Shown here piece after piece: positions 53,912 through 63,927 of a stretch of DNA of 64,000 bases (positions are counted from its first letter, which is position 1; each line of letters opens with the position of its first letter). Where the stretch lies: contig NZ_JACSQI010000012.1 of the NCBI RefSeq assembly GCF_014836715.1, positions 79,113 through 143,112 on the forward strand, written 5' to 3'. Below the pieces are notes generated by a model. That model saw only the letters and a list, made by a program, of their open reading frames with translations, was not told the DNA's origin and made no database searches. This DNA comes from Escherichia whittamii. Its GTDB lineage: Bacteria > Pseudomonadota > Gammaproteobacteria > Enterobacterales > Enterobacteriaceae. A program made the translations under genes and the position numbers.

Positions 53912-55060
53912 ATGAGTCTGAAAGAAAAAACACAATCTCTGTTTGCCAACGCATTTGGCTACCCTGCCACTCACACCATTCAGGCGCCTGGCCGCGTGAA
54001 TTTGATTGGTGAACACACCGACTACAACGACGGTTTCGTTCTGCCCTGCGCGATTGATTATCAAACCGTGATTAGCTGCGCGCCACGAGATGACCGTAAA
54101 GTTCGCGTGATGGCGGCTGATTATGAAAATCAGATTGACGAGTTTTCCCTTGATGCGCCCATTGTTGCTCATGAAAACTATCAATGGGCTAACTACGTCC
54201 GTGGCGTAGTGAAACATCTGCAGCTGCGTAACAACAGCTTCGGCGGCGTGGACATGGTAATAAGCGGCAACGTGCCGCAGGGCGCCGGGTTAAGTTCTTC
54301 CGCTTCACTGGAAGTGGCGGTCGGAACCGTATTGCAGCAGCTTTACCATCTGCCGCTGGACGGCGCACAAATCGCGCTTAACGGTCAGGAAGCAGAAAAT
54401 CAGTTTGTTGGCTGTAACTGTGGGATCATGGATCAGCTAATTTCCGCCCTGGGCAAGAAAGATCATGCCTTGCTGATCGATTGCCGCTCTCTGGGGACCA
54501 AAGCAGTTTCCATGCCGAAAGGTGTGGCAGTGGTCATCATCAACAGTAACTTTAAACGTACCCTGGTTGGCAGTGAGTACAACACCCGTCGTGAACAGTG
54601 CGAAACCGGTGCGCGTTTCTTCCAGCAGCCAGCCCTGCGTGATGTCACCATTGAAGAATTCAACGCCGTAGCGCATGAACTGGATCCGATCGTAGCGAAA
54701 CGCGTGCGTCACGTCCTGACCGAAAACGCGCGTACCGTTGAAGCTGCCAGCGCACTGGAGAAAGGTGATTTGCAGCGTATGGGCGAGTTAATGGCGGAGT
54801 CTCATGCCTCTATGCGCGATGATTTCGAAATCACCGTGCCGCAAATTGACACTCTGGTCGAAATCGTAAAAGCTGTGATTGGCGACAAAGGTGGCGTACG
54901 CATGACCGGTGGCGGATTTGGCGGCTGTATCGTCGCGCTGATCCCGGAAGAGCTGGTGCCTGCTGTACAGCAAGCCGTCGCTGAACAATATGAAGCAAAA
55001 ACAGGCATTAAAGAGACTTTTTACGTGTGTAAACCATCACAAGGAGCAGGACAGTGCTGA
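53912..55060 (+). CDS. galK: Galactokinase GalK
   Basis: A 382-residue GHMP kinase phosphorylating galactose at C1. [13 protein letters not shown] near residues 28-40 is the galactokinase signature, [15 protein letters not shown] near 124-138 binds ATP, and GGGFGGC near 346-352 closes the fold. It overlaps galM by 7 bases. It is full length; no defect is visible. Confidence 0.98.
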   Translation: MSLKEKTQSLFANAFGYPATHTIQAPGRVNLIGEHTDYNDGFVLPCAIDYQTVISCAPRDDRKVRVMAADYENQIDEFSLDAPIVAHENYQWANYVRGVVKHLQLRNNSFGGVDMVISGNVPQGAGLSSSASLEVAVGTVLQQLYHLPLDGAQIALNGQEAENQFVGCNCGIMDQLISALGKKDHALLIDCRSLGTKAVSMPKGVAVVIINSNFKRTLVGSEYNTRREQCETGARFFQQPALRDVTIEEFNAVAHELDPIVAKRVRHVLTENARTVEAASALEKGDLQRMGELMAESHASMRDDFEITVPQIDTLVEIVKAVIGDKGGVRMTGGGFGGCIVALIPEELVPAVQQAVAEQYEAKTGIKETFYVCKPSQGAGQC

Positions 55061-56094
55061 ACGAAACTCCCGCACTGGCACCCGATGGTCAGCCGTACCG
55101 ACTGTTAACTTTGCGTAACAACGCAGGGATGGTAGTCACGCTGATGGACTGGGGTGCGACTTTACTTTCAGCCCGTATTCCGCTTTCCGATGGCAGCGTC
55201 CGCGAGGCGCTGCTTGGCTGCGCCAGCCCGGAATGCTATCAGGATCAGGCCGCATTTCTGGGGGCCTCTATTGGTCGTTATGCTAACCGTATCGCCAATA
55301 GCCGTTATACCTTTGACGGTGAAACCGTGACGCTTTCGCCAAGTCAGGGCGTTAACCAGTTGCACGGCGGCCCGGAAGGGTTCGACAAACGTCGCTGGCA
55401 GATTGTGAACCAAAACGATCGTCAGGTGCTGTTTGCCCTGAGTTCAGAAGATGGCGATCAGGGCTTTCCGGGCAATCTCGGCGCGACGGTGCAGTATCGT
55501 CTGACCGACGATAACCGTATCTCTATTACCTATCGCGCCACGGTTGATAAACCTTGCCCGGTGAATATGACTAATCACGTCTATTTCAACCTCGACGGCG
55601 AGCAGTCTGATGTGCGTAACCACAAACTGCAGATTCTGGCGGACGAATATCTGCCAGTTGATGAAGGTGGCATTCCGCACGACGGCCTGAAATCTGTTGC
55701 CGGTACGTCTTTTGATTTCCGCAGCGCCAAAATCATCGCCAGTGAGTTTCTTGCCGATGACGATCAGCGCAAAGTCAAAGGTTACGATCACGCGTTCTTG
55801 TTGCAGGCCAAAGGTGATGGCAAGAAAGTGGCGGCGCATGTCTGGTCAGCAGATGAGAAATTGCAGCTTAAGGTCTACACCACCGCTCCGGCTTTGCAAT
55901 TTTACTCCGGCAACTTCCTCGGCGGTACGCCGTCGCGGGGAATCGAACCTTACGCAGACTGGCAAGGTCTGGCGCTGGAAAGCGAGTTTCTGCCGGACAG
56001 TCCAAACCATCCTGAATGGCCGCAACCGGACTGCTTCCTGCGTCCTGGCGAAGAGTATTCCAGCCTGACGGAATATCAGTTTATTGCTGAGTAA
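55054..56094 (+). CDS. galM: Aldose 1-epimerase GalM (mutarotase)
   Basis: A 346-residue mutarotase interconverting alpha and beta galactose. H104 and H175 (NHVYFNL) are the acid and E309-region glutamate the base; GRYANRI is a family motif. The start is GTG at 55054. It ends the gal operon and is followed by an intrinsic terminator and the inserted AT-rich segment. Confidence 0.97.
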   Translation: MLNETPALAPDGQPYRLLTLRNNAGMVVTLMDWGATLLSARIPLSDGSVREALLGCASPECYQDQAAFLGASIGRYANRIANSRYTFDGETVTLSPSQGVNQLHGGPEGFDKRRWQIVNQNDRQVLFALSSEDGDQGFPGNLGATVQYRLTDDNRISITYRATVDKPCPVNMTNHVYFNLDGEQSDVRNHKLQILADEYLPVDEGGIPHDGLKSVAGTSFDFRSAKIIASEFLADDDQRKVKGYDHAFLLQAKGDGKKVAAHVWSADEKLQLKVYTTAPALQFYSGNFLGGTPSRGIEPYADWQGLALESEFLPDSPNHPEWPQPDCFLRPGEEYSSLTEYQFIAE

Positions 56095-56105
56095 TGATAT
56101 TTTCT

Positions 56106-56139
56106 AAAGCGCCCCAATTAGCACCTCAGGGCGCTTTTA
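56106..56139 (+). terminator. Intrinsic terminator of the gal operon
   Basis: Arms AAAGCGCCC and GGGCGCTTT with a 14-base loop, followed by TTTTATTG, lie 11 bases after galM. It may act on both strands and also stop the convergent DUF3592-like pair. Confidence 0.8.
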
Positions 56140-56160
56140 TTGTAGCTCACAATATTACGT

Positions 56161-56628
56161 TCAGTCGTTCCGATTATTTTTATCTGATGCAGGCCATTTC
56201 CTGAAAATGTGAATGCATATACTCCATATAAAAAGAGCCATGCCAATAGTCCATTCGCCAATATGGTGCCCATCCCCCATATTTACATCATGATTATCTA
56301 ATTTGATAACTTTCGCATGATCAGGTTTGTCACTGTCATACACAATAGTCACCACTGAATGGTAAGCATAATCAGTATCACTCGTGGCCAGATATATGAC
56401 ATGACTATTCCCTTCTTCATCTGTGTAACGAGCTTTAGCATGATAATCATGGCGTCCTGGCGGTCTATGAGAAATGCACTCACGATCAAATATAACACCT
56501 GACGTTGTGACGCCATTGTTAATTAACCCATCGCTATAGTGGTATTCCTGAAAAATACCCATGACAAAAAATACCAGTGCTAAAATAAAGCATAACACCA
56601 AAAATCGAGGGTGAAATATTACCGACAC
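56161..56628 (-). CDS. DUF3592-like membrane protein, second of a tandem pair
   Basis: A 155-residue protein of unknown function with membrane segments at about 8-27 and 124-142 and a presumably extracytoplasmic beta-rich loop between them. The loop (GVTTSGVIFDREC; YHAKARYTDEEGN; VVTIVYDSDKPDHAKVIKLD) matches the DUF3592 pattern. The GTG start at 56628 lies inside the end of the upstream gene and is backed by a strong ribosome site GGAGG 8 bases before it. The upstream gene encodes a diverged copy of the same protein, so this is a tandem duplication. Base composition is much more AT-rich than in neighbours. Confidence 0.78.
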   Translation of the reverse strand: MSVIFHPRFLVLCFILALVFFVMGIFQEYHYSDGLINNGVTTSGVIFDRECISHRPPGRHDYHAKARYTDEEGNSHVIYLATSDTDYAYHSVVTIVYDSDKPDHAKVIKLDNHDVNMGDGHHIGEWTIGMALFIWSICIHIFRKWPASDKNNRND

Positions 56629-57224
56629 AATACTTTCCTCCAGATATATGAGAGAAGTAAAGAAATATCCTTAATTAAATCGCCGTCATGATATTTTTTC
56701 CCTACGGGAGAACCAATAACAAGCTGTAATACTCCGCCCCACATTAATAGAACAATAGACCATATTAATAATATTGAATTAGATTTATCAATTTTTATTG
56801 CTTTATCATCCAGTCTAATAATACGCCATATTTGCGGATTATCACGATCATAGACAACGGTAGCATGATTAAAGTAGATGTAATCCGTTCTCCTGAATGG
56901 AAGAGAAAGAGTATGCCGCTGTAGATGATGATCCAGATAGCTAACGCTGGCACAATATCCTTTATCGACTGAACCACGAGGTGTGCTGCTGGTACAGTCA
57001 TCGCGATCAATAATAGTTCCCTGAACTACCATACCCCGGTGAGTTATGCCATACTCGAACTGAAAAAAGGTATATCCCCATACAATAAAAAAAATAGCTG
57101 CACCAGTAAAACAAATGGCTCGCATCATTTTCATATAACGACAAGAGAACAAACAAAAAACAATAAAAGACGGAAGTATAAGGAAGAGCAAGATAATAAA
57201 AGATACTAAAAAATCGATCATCAC
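56619..57224 (-). CDS. DUF3592-like membrane protein, first of a tandem pair
   Basis: A 201-residue membrane protein of unknown function. Membrane segments lie at about 4-29, 37-55 and 149-168; the loop between the last two carries GMVVQGTIIDRDDC, YCASVSYLDHH, FRRTDYIYF and ATVVYDRDNPQIWRIIRLD, aligned with the downstream copy. The start is GTG at 57224 or ATG at 57221. It overlaps the next gene by 10 bases. The pair lies between galM and gpmA, which in K-12 (from memory) are only about 200 bases apart, so it was gained here or lost in K-12. Confidence 0.78.
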   Translation of the reverse strand: MMIDFLVSFIILLFLILPSFIVFCLFSCRYMKMMRAICFTGAAIFFIVWGYTFFQFEYGITHRGMVVQGTIIDRDDCTSSTPRGSVDKGYCASVSYLDHHLQRHTLSLPFRRTDYIYFNHATVVYDRDNPQIWRIIRLDDKAIKIDKSNSILLIWSIVLLMWGGVLQLVIGSPVGKKYHDGDLIKDISLLLSYIWRKVLCR

Positions 57225-58108
57225 CGCACCATTTTAATTACCCATCACCATTAATTCACTTCTGAGTCTACTACCTGATTTGTCGCATTCTCTGCCTTAT
57301 TCACGGATAGCTTACCATTTTCACCAGAGCTTCTGGTAATAAAACATGTCTCATTCAATGTAAATATGATTATTTCCTGAGCTTTATCAATAAATAAATT
57401 GATATTTAATTTATATTATTCACCTTATGAGTAAATGAATCAAAAAAAATTCACCACAAAAATCAATTAAATTCCTCTTGCAGATAAATCCATTAAAGCA
57501 GAGGGCCATAATAAATGACGGGGCGAAATCAGTTTTTTTCTGAATAAGCGCTGCACCTCCCACTATCGAGGCGCAATTTTGTTAAATATCGTGAAACGAT
57601 CCCAGCCGATATCCTCTTTCGGCAATCGCCTCACGCAACGGTGCAGAAGTCAACACGTCGTGCTCAACCAATCGCTCAAAACAGTACGCGCTCTACTGCA
57701 CCGTGATGAGGAATATTAATGTAATGTTCAGTTTGCTGATCGTTATTTGTACTAAATTACGTTTAGCTTACATCCTCACTGGGTAAACAGGTTATCGATA
57801 AGTGTCTCGAATTATGTTTCATTGACCTTCAAATATGATTGTTTTCACATTTCCATCATTGTTCCACCTTGCTATTGAATAAATTTTTTATGTTGTGAAT
57901 TAATTAATACCATATATTTTTATTACAGATGAAATTGGAATGGCATCACTTCTTAAGCAGAATGGAGAACTCTACTGGGCGACACCTGATCGTCATTTGC
58001 TCAAATTCACACCATGTTGCAATCAATTAGTTACACTTAACTTACATTGAATCTCCATTTTCGCTATTGTTATAACTAATCATTGCCGTACGTTCACAAC
58101 GGCAATAT
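57225..58108. other. AT-rich gene-poor segment before gpmA
   Basis: About 880 bases with no convincing gene. 57225-57480 is very AT-rich and probably holds the promoter of the leftward DUF3592-like pair. A 36-codon open stretch on the minus strand (57582-57692, ending [20 protein letters not shown], then GSFHDI) looks protein-like and lies in more GC-rich DNA; it may be the last remnant of a lost gene. The right part resembles an ordinary gpmA promoter region. Confidence 0.5.
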
Positions 58109-58127
58109 AATGAGAATTATTATCATT
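58109..58127. promoter_or_regulatory. Fur box of gpmA
   Basis: AATGAGAATTATTATCATT matches the Fur consensus and lies 26 bases before the gpmA start. gpmA is a known Fur-repressed gene in E. coli. Confidence 0.85.
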
Positions 58128-58152
58128 TAATAATGATTTGAGGAGTAAGTAT

Positions 58153-58905
58153 ATGGCTGTAACTAAGCTGGTTCTGGTTCGTCATGGCGAAAGCCAGTGG
58201 AACAAAGAAAACCGTTTCACCGGTTGGTACGACGTGGATCTGTCTGAGAAAGGCGTAAGCGAAGCAAAAGCAGCAGGCAAGCTGCTGAAAGAGGAAGGTT
58301 ACAGCTTTGACTTTGCTTACACCTCTGTGCTGAAACGCGCTATCCACACCCTGTGGAACGTGCTGGACGAACTGGATCAGGCATGGCTGCCCGTTGAGAA
58401 ATCCTGGAAACTGAATGAACGTCATTACGGTGCGTTGCAGGGGCTGAACAAAGCGGAAACCGCTGAAAAATATGGCGACGAGCAGGTGAAACAGTGGCGT
58501 CGTGGTTTTGCGGTGACTCCGCCGGAGCTGACTAAAGATGATGAGCGTTATCCGGGCCACGATCCGCGTTACGCAAAACTGAGCGAGAAAGAGCTTCCGC
58601 TGACGGAAAGCCTGGCGCTGACTATTGACCGCGTGATCCCTTACTGGAATGAAACCATTCTGCCGCGTATGAAGAGCGGTGAGCGCGTGATCATTGCTGC
58701 CCACGGTAACTCCCTGCGTGCGCTGGTGAAATATCTCGATAACATGAGCGAAGAAGAGATTCTTGAGCTGAATATCCCGACTGGTGTGCCGCTGGTTTAT
58801 GAGTTCGACGAGAACTTCAAACCACTGAAACGTTATTATCTGGGTAATGCTGACGAGATCGCGGCAAAAGCGGCGGCCGTTGCTAACCAGGGTAAAGCGA
58901 AGTAA
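58153..58905 (+). CDS. gpmA: 2,3-bisphosphoglycerate-dependent phosphoglycerate mutase GpmA
   Basis: A 250-residue glycolytic enzyme interconverting 3- and 2-phosphoglycerate. The phosphohistidine is H11 ([10 protein letters not shown]), E89 is the acid and H184 (AAHGNSLRA) completes the pocket. The ATG at 58153 follows GGAGTAAGTAT; an in-frame upstream start at 58138 is too long for the family. Codon use is that of a highly expressed gene. Confidence 0.98.
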
Positions 58906-58928
58906 ACGTCATTCGTTTAAAAATGAGA

Positions 58929-58958
58929 AAGCCGACTGCAAGTGAGTCGGCTTTTTTT
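58929..58958 (+). terminator. Intrinsic terminator of gpmA
   Basis: AAGCCGACT and AGTCGGCTT form a strong stem followed by seven T, 24 bases after the stop. Confidence 0.9.
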
Positions 58959-58987
58959 GTTTGTCGTTGCTAATAATGGAGCACATT

Positions 58988-59022
58988 GCCTGATGCGACG
59001 CTGCGCGTCTTATCATGCCTAC
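58988..59022. repeat. REP-type repeat between gpmA and aroG
   Basis: GCCTGATGCGACGCTGCGCG...ATGCCTAC is a REP variant in the convergent gap. Confidence 0.75.
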
Positions 59023-59053
59023 AAACATACAGTCATGGCGATTCGACTATAAA

Positions 59054-60106
59054 TTACCCGCGACGCGCTTTTACTGCGTTCGCCAGTTGGCGTAACAGAG
59101 CATCGGTATCATCCCAGCCAATGCAGGCATCGGTGATACTCTTGCCATAGGCCAGCGGTTCCCCGCTCTCGAGGCTCTGATTGCCTTCCACCAGATGACT
59201 TTCGACCATCACACCAATAATGGCTGTTTCGCCACCGGCAATCTGCTGGCAAACGTCAGCACATACATCCATCTGTTTTTTGAACTGTTTGGACGAGTTA
59301 GCATGGCTGAAATCGATCATCACTTGAGCTGGCAGACCCGCCTTTTTCAACCCTTCTTTCACTTCAGCAACGTGCTTCGCGCTGTAGTTAGGCTCTTTAC
59401 CACCGCGCAGAATGATATGGCAATCGCCGTTACCGCTGGTATTCACAATCGCCGAATGCCCCCATTTAGTTACGGACAGGAAGCAGTGCGGCGCACCGGC
59501 GGCATTAATGGCATCGATAGCCACTTTAATCGTACCGTCGGTGCCATTTTTGAAGCCGACCGGGCAAGAAAGACCAGACGCCAGTTCGCGGTGTACCTGC
59601 GATTCAGTTGTACGCGCGCCAATTGCTCCCCAGCTCATCAGGTCAGCGAGATACTGAGGGGTGATCATATCGAGAAATTCGCCAGCCGCTGGCAGGCCGC
59701 TGTCGTTAATATCGAGCAGCAATTTACGGGCAATACGCAAACCGTCGTTGATCTGGAAGCTGTTGTCCATATGCGGATCGTTGATCAGCCCTTTCCAGCC
59801 CACCGTTGTACGCGGCTTTTCAAAATAAACGCGCATTACGATTTCCAGCTCATCTTTCAGCTCATCACGCAGCGCCAGCAAGCGAGTGGCGTACTCTTTA
59901 GCCGCGACGGGATCATGAATAGAACACGGGCCAATCACCACTAACAGGCGATCATCATTACCTTTCAGGATCTTATGGATCGCTTTTCGGGCATGGGCAA
60001 CCGTATTCGCGGCATTTTCAGTGGCAGGGAATTTTTCCAGCAGTGCGACAGGAGGAAGTAACTCTTTGATTTCTTTGATGCGTAAATCGTCGTTCTGATA
60101 ATTCAT
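59054..60106 (-). CDS. aroG: Phenylalanine-sensitive DAHP synthase AroG
   Basis: A 350-residue type I 3-deoxy-D-arabino-heptulosonate-7-phosphate synthase, the entry step of aromatic amino-acid synthesis, condensing phosphoenolpyruvate and erythrose-4-phosphate; it is inhibited by phenylalanine. GPCSIHDP near residues 59-66 with the metal cysteine C61, KPRTTVGWKG near 97-106 and DFSHANSSK near 264-272 are the active-site segments. A TyrR box lies upstream. Confidence 0.97.
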   Translation of the reverse strand: MNYQNDDLRIKEIKELLPPVALLEKFPATENAANTVAHARKAIHKILKGNDDRLLVVIGPCSIHDPVAAKEYATRLLALRDELKDELEIVMRVYFEKPRTTVGWKGLINDPHMDNSFQINDGLRIARKLLLDINDSGLPAAGEFLDMITPQYLADLMSWGAIGARTTESQVHRELASGLSCPVGFKNGTDGTIKVAIDAINAAGAPHCFLSVTKWGHSAIVNTSGNGDCHIILRGGKEPNYSAKHVAEVKEGLKKAGLPAQVMIDFSHANSSKQFKKQMDVCADVCQQIAGGETAIIGVMVESHLVEGNQSLESGEPLAYGKSITDACIGWDDTDALLRQLANAVKARRG

Positions 60107-60176
60107 GTCTGTTCCAGTGTTGCCATACTTATCTTGGTGAATGCAATCCTTCCAATCTATATCTTCCGTCAGAATG

Positions 60177-60194
60177 TGTAAACGGGGTTTTACA
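60177..60194. promoter_or_regulatory. TyrR box of aroG
   Basis: TGTAAA-N6-TTTACA is a perfect TyrR palindrome 71 bases before aroG, where TyrR-phenylalanine represses. The remaining part of the 315-base aroG-ybgS gap shows no gene. Confidence 0.9.
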
Positions 60195-60421
60195 CTATGG
60201 ACGGAATAATCCTGGAATCGGCAAGAAATACGCCAGATTGTCGCGGAAAACGAGATCTCTCCTACAATTTCTAACTGTAACTTCTCTATTTATTAATTTT
60301 TTCAAGATTCTCTGCTGGATCTATTCTTCTGGCTGAAATCTTAATCCATTGCCTGATATTCACCTGCAAATGCACTGTTGGAAGAGGTTATCCGACATAA
60401 CGACCATAACAGGAGCATCCT

Positions 60422-60802
60422 ATGAAAATGACAAAACTGGCCACACTATTTCTGACTGCCACTTTAAGCCTTGCCAGCGGTGCCGCGCTGGCTGCCGATA
60501 GCGGAGCGCAAACCAATAACGGCCAGGCAAACGCAGCGGCAGATGCGGGCCAGGTTGCCCCGGACGCTCGTGAAAATGTCGCACCAAATAACGTCGATAA
60601 TAACGGGGTTAATACCAACTCGGGCGGGACTATGCTGCACCCGAATGGTTCATCCATGAATAATGACGGCATGACCAAAGACGAAGAGCACAAAAACACC
60701 ATGTGCAAAGACGGTCGCTGCCCGGACATCAATAAAAAGGTCCAAACCGGTGATGGCATCAACAATGATGTCGATACCAAAACCGACGGTACTACGCAGT
60801 AA
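60422..60802 (+). CDS. ybgS: Exported protein YbgS
   Basis: A 126-residue protein with a signal peptide ([20 protein letters not shown], cleaved near residue 24 after ALA). The mature part is Asn/Asp/Gly-rich and low in hydrophobic residues ([27 protein letters not shown]), suggesting a disordered periplasmic protein. Its function is unknown; the family name is YbgS-like. It is divergent from aroG, and its transcript ends at an intrinsic terminator. Confidence 0.92.
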   Translation: MKMTKLATLFLTATLSLASGAALAADSGAQTNNGQANAAADAGQVAPDARENVAPNNVDNNGVNTNSGGTMLHPNGSSMNNDGMTKDEEHKNTMCKDGRCPDINKKVQTGDGINNDVDTKTDGTTQ

Positions 60803-60825
60803 GCCAGGGTATATGGCTGATAATG

Positions 60826-60855
60826 GGAGAGCGGAGGCTCTCCTTTTTAATTTTT
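60826..60855 (+). terminator. Intrinsic terminator of ybgS
   Basis: GGAGAGC-GGAG-GCTCTCC is followed by TTTTTAATTTTT. Confidence 0.9.
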
Positions 60856-60916
60856 CCCTTCTAAAAGCAGTATGATGTCATAAAGTTAAGTGAGATAAAT
60901 TAAGGGATGACTCGTC

Positions 60917-61852
60917 ATGGCGCACTCACACACTTCCCCACACCTGCCAGAAGATAATAATGCTCGTCGACTGTTGTATGCTTTCGGCGTGACTGCCGGT
61001 TTTATGCTGGTAGAAGTCATTGGCGGTTTTCTTTCCGGTTCCCTGGCATTGCTGGCTGATGCCGGACATATGTTGACCGATACAGCCGCCCTGCTCTTCG
61101 CTCTGCTTGCCGTACAATTTTCTCGTCGTCCCCCCACCATTCGCCACACTTTCGGCTGGCTCAGGTTGACCACACTCGCGGCGTTTGTGAATGCCATTGC
61201 CCTGGTAGTAATTACCATTTTGATTGTCTGGGAGGCGATAGAACGTTTCCGCACGCCGCGTCCTGTTGAGGGCGGTATGATGATGGTCATTGCTGTGGCG
61301 GGGCTGCTGGCAAATATACTCTCTTTCTGGTTACTTCATCACGGCAGTGAAGAGAAAAACCTCAACGTGCGCGCAGCGGCACTGCATGTACTCGGGGATC
61401 TGCTGGGTTCGGTTGGTGCTATCGTTGCCGCGTTGATTATTATCTGGACCGGCTGGACACCTGCTGACCCCATTCTCTCAATACTGGTGTCGCTTCTGGT
61501 TCTGCGCAGCGCGTGGCGGTTATTGAAAGACAGCGTGAATGAATTACTTGAAGGTGCGCCGGTATCGCTGGATATCGCTGAACTGAAGCGTCGTATGTGC
61601 CGGGAAATCCCGGAAGTCCGTAATGTACACCATGTACACGTGTGGATGGTGGGCGAGAAGCCAGTAATGACGTTGCATGTGCAGGTGATCCCGCCACACG
61701 ATCACGACGCGCTGTTAGACAAGATCCAGCACTATCTGATGGATCACTATCAGATTGAGCACGCCACCATCCAGATGGAATATCAACCTTGTCATGGGCC
61801 GGATTGCCACCTTAATCAAGGCGTATCCGGCCATTCACACCATCACCATTAA
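60917..61852 (+). CDS. zitB: Zinc efflux protein ZitB (cation diffusion facilitator)
   Basis: A 311-residue inner-membrane Zn2+/H+ antiporter with six membrane helices. [20 protein letters not shown] contains the zinc site His/Asp pair in helix 2, and the helix 5 partner is [12 protein letters not shown]. The His-rich ends (MAHSHTSPH and GHSHHHH) and the C-terminal ferredoxin-like domain (about 210-300) buffer zinc. It overlaps convergent pnuC by 4 bases. K-12 ZitB has about 313 residues. Confidence 0.95.
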   Translation: MAHSHTSPHLPEDNNARRLLYAFGVTAGFMLVEVIGGFLSGSLALLADAGHMLTDTAALLFALLAVQFSRRPPTIRHTFGWLRLTTLAAFVNAIALVVITILIVWEAIERFRTPRPVEGGMMMVIAVAGLLANILSFWLLHHGSEEKNLNVRAAALHVLGDLLGSVGAIVAALIIIWTGWTPADPILSILVSLLVLRSAWRLLKDSVNELLEGAPVSLDIAELKRRMCREIPEVRNVHHVHVWMVGEKPVMTLHVQVIPPHDHDALLDKIQHYLMDHYQIEHATIQMEYQPCHGPDCHLNQGVSGHSHHHH

Positions 61853-62568
61853 TGGGACAGCGCGCGCGAACCTCTTTCGCGTGCGCTGTTGATCCACATC
61901 CGGCTGCCGTTAAGGGCAATAAACGTCAGGATCAGATACTCCAGCGACATGGCATAGACGCCCTGCAAGGCGAAAATCACCACGCTAATTACGTTAATAA
62001 TAACCCACAGCAACCAGTTTTCGACGTATTTGCGCGTCATCAGAATCATTGCCACGATGGATAACACCATCATGCAGGAATCCCAGAATGGGAAGGCATC
62101 CGGTTGCAGTTCTGGCATCGCCACCTGTAATCCCAACGCTTGCATAATCATGACCGCGACACGGGTCAGGAACGCAAATACAGGGTTGATAAATACCGTC
62201 ATCAGGCCAATGGCAATGACACAAACAGCGAGCCAGGTTAACGCCTTCGGTAGTGGCAACCAGCGAATCTTCAACTCGGTTTCATGTTGACTGGTTTGTC
62301 GCGACCAGGCATACCAGCCGTAAATATTGGCGGCAAAGAAAAATACCTGTAGCAACAAGCTGGCATACAGTTGAATCTGAAAGAAAATAATGCCAAACAG
62401 GGTGACGTTGATCAGGCCAAAAAAGTAGTTGCTGATCTTCTCCATACTGGCGAGGCCAATACACAGTAACCCAGCGATCGTCCCTACCGCTTCGATCCAT
62501 GAGAGATCGTAACCGCCAGCACCGATCGGTATATGAACCAGAATGTTCTGTGTGCTAAAAAAATCCAT
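61849..62568 (-). CDS. pnuC: Nicotinamide riboside transporter PnuC
   Basis: A 239-residue SWEET-like facilitator for nicotinamide riboside with seven membrane helices. The family motifs [16 protein letters not shown] near 25-40 and IYGWYAWSR near 83-91 line the channel. It lies 37 bases after nadA on the same strand, forming the nadA-pnuC operon under NadR control. Confidence 0.95.
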   Translation of the reverse strand: MDFFSTQNILVHIPIGAGGYDLSWIEAVGTIAGLLCIGLASMEKISNYFFGLINVTLFGIIFFQIQLYASLLLQVFFFAANIYGWYAWSRQTSQHETELKIRWLPLPKALTWLAVCVIAIGLMTVFINPVFAFLTRVAVMIMQALGLQVAMPELQPDAFPFWDSCMMVLSIVAMILMTRKYVENWLLWVIINVISVVIFALQGVYAMSLEYLILTFIALNGSRMWINSARERGSRALSH

Positions 62569-62605
62569 CTTTCCCCCAAAGCGTAGCGCGACGCCTCATT
62601 GTTAG

Positions 62606-63649
62606 TTATCCACGTAGTGTAGCCGCAAAATCCAGCATGCGGTTGAGCGGCACCAGCGCCCTCTCTCGCAGCTTTTCGTCAACATGCACCTCATGTTTGC
62701 TTCCTCCCTGTTCCAGGGCCTCTGCAATGGCTTGAAGGCCATTCATTGCCATCCACGGGCAATGAGCGCAACTTCGACAGGTTGCTCCCTCACCAGCGGT
62801 TGGCGCTTCCAGCAATTCTTTATCTGGCACCGCTTGCTGCATTTTGTAGAAAATGCCCCGGTCAGTCGCCACAATCAGTTGCTGATGCGGCAATGTTTTT
62901 GCAGCGTTAATCAACTGACTTGTGGAACCAACAGCATCGGCCATATCGACAATAGCTTGTGGTGACTCCGGATGCACCAGTATGGCAGCATCAGGGTACT
63001 GTTTTTGTAAGTGGATTAACGCCTGAGTCTTAAACTCGTCATGAACGATGCAGGCACCTTGCCAGCATAAGATGTCTGCGCCTGTCTGTTTTTGCACGTA
63101 ACGCCCCAAATGTTTGTCTGGTGCCCAGATGATTTTTTCCCCCAAACTATCGAGATAATCAATGAGTTCGACGGCAATGCTTGAAGTTACCACCCAATCT
63201 GCACGCGCTTTCACGGCAGCGGAAGTGTTAGCGTAGACGACGACTGTACGATCGGGATGGGCATCGCAAAATGCGTTGAATTCTTCAATCGGGCAGCCGA
63301 GATCCAGTGAACATTCAGCCTTAAGTGTTGGCATCAGAATTGTTTTTTCCGGGCTGAGAATTTTGGCGGTTTCACCCATAAATCTCACTCCTGAGACTAA
63401 AAGCGTAGAAGCAGAATGCCTTGCACCGAAGCGCGCCATTTCCAAAGAATCAGAAATACAGCCACCGGTTTCTTCAGCCAGCTGTTGAATTTCGGGATCG
63501 GTATAGTAGTGGGCGACCATCACCGCATTACGTTCTTTCAACAGACGTTTTATTTTCTCGCGATAATACGCTTTTTCATCAATGCTTAACGGCGTTGGCT
63601 TCGGTGGGAAAGGGTATATCGCCGTTTCAGGATCAAACATCACGCTCAT
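62606..63649 (-). CDS. nadA: Quinolinate synthase NadA
   Basis: A 347-residue iron-sulphur enzyme that condenses iminoaspartate with dihydroxyacetone phosphate to quinolinate in NAD synthesis. The cluster ligands are C113, C200 and C297; the CRSCAHC motif at 291-297 is the family hallmark. The NadR operator lies 74 bases upstream. Confidence 0.98.
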   Translation of the reverse strand: MSVMFDPETAIYPFPPKPTPLSIDEKAYYREKIKRLLKERNAVMVAHYYTDPEIQQLAEETGGCISDSLEMARFGARHSASTLLVSGVRFMGETAKILSPEKTILMPTLKAECSLDLGCPIEEFNAFCDAHPDRTVVVYANTSAAVKARADWVVTSSIAVELIDYLDSLGEKIIWAPDKHLGRYVQKQTGADILCWQGACIVHDEFKTQALIHLQKQYPDAAILVHPESPQAIVDMADAVGSTSQLINAAKTLPHQQLIVATDRGIFYKMQQAVPDKELLEAPTAGEGATCRSCAHCPWMAMNGLQAIAEALEQGGSKHEVHVDEKLRERALVPLNRMLDFAATLRG

Positions 63650-63722
63650 CTGGCCATCTCGTTTTACAGGCTTAACGTTTAAACCGATATAAAGCGTTTA
63701 ACCCGCTGCAATCGGCATCATT

Positions 63723-63740
63723 TGTTTTATATGCTAAACA
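63723..63740. promoter_or_regulatory. NadR operator of nadA
   Basis: TGTTTT-N6-TAAACA matches the NadR box TGTTTA-N6-TAAACA with one mismatch, upstream of nadA. It is the only regulatory site I can name in the nadA-tRNA gap. Confidence 0.85.
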
Positions 63741-63896
63741 AAATAGCCGAACGGTGAGGAAAAGTCACACGTATTACGCCTAATGTGCAGGATGCGTCAT
63801 TTTACGCCTAATTCCACCAACGTAGAGTTGCTTGCATAGCAAGCTCCGACTATGTCATCAGGTTTACGAATTGAAATTGTGGGATGCCTGAATAGC

Positions 63897-63923
63897 AAAA
63901 AGGCGCCTTTAGGGCGCCTTTTT
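63897..63923 (-). terminator. Intrinsic terminator of the lysine tRNA operon
   Basis: GGCGCC and GGCGCC arms with A and T runs on both sides form a bidirectional terminator. It ends leftward transcripts of the tRNA operon. Confidence 0.85.
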
Positions 63924-63927
63924 ACAT

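Noticed and set aside
57940..58050. 36-codon plus-strand frame (MASLLKQNGELYWATPDRHL...) upstream of gpmA
   Set aside because: There is no ribosome site, a second frame overlaps it with equal quality, and it lies in the likely gpmA promoter zone.
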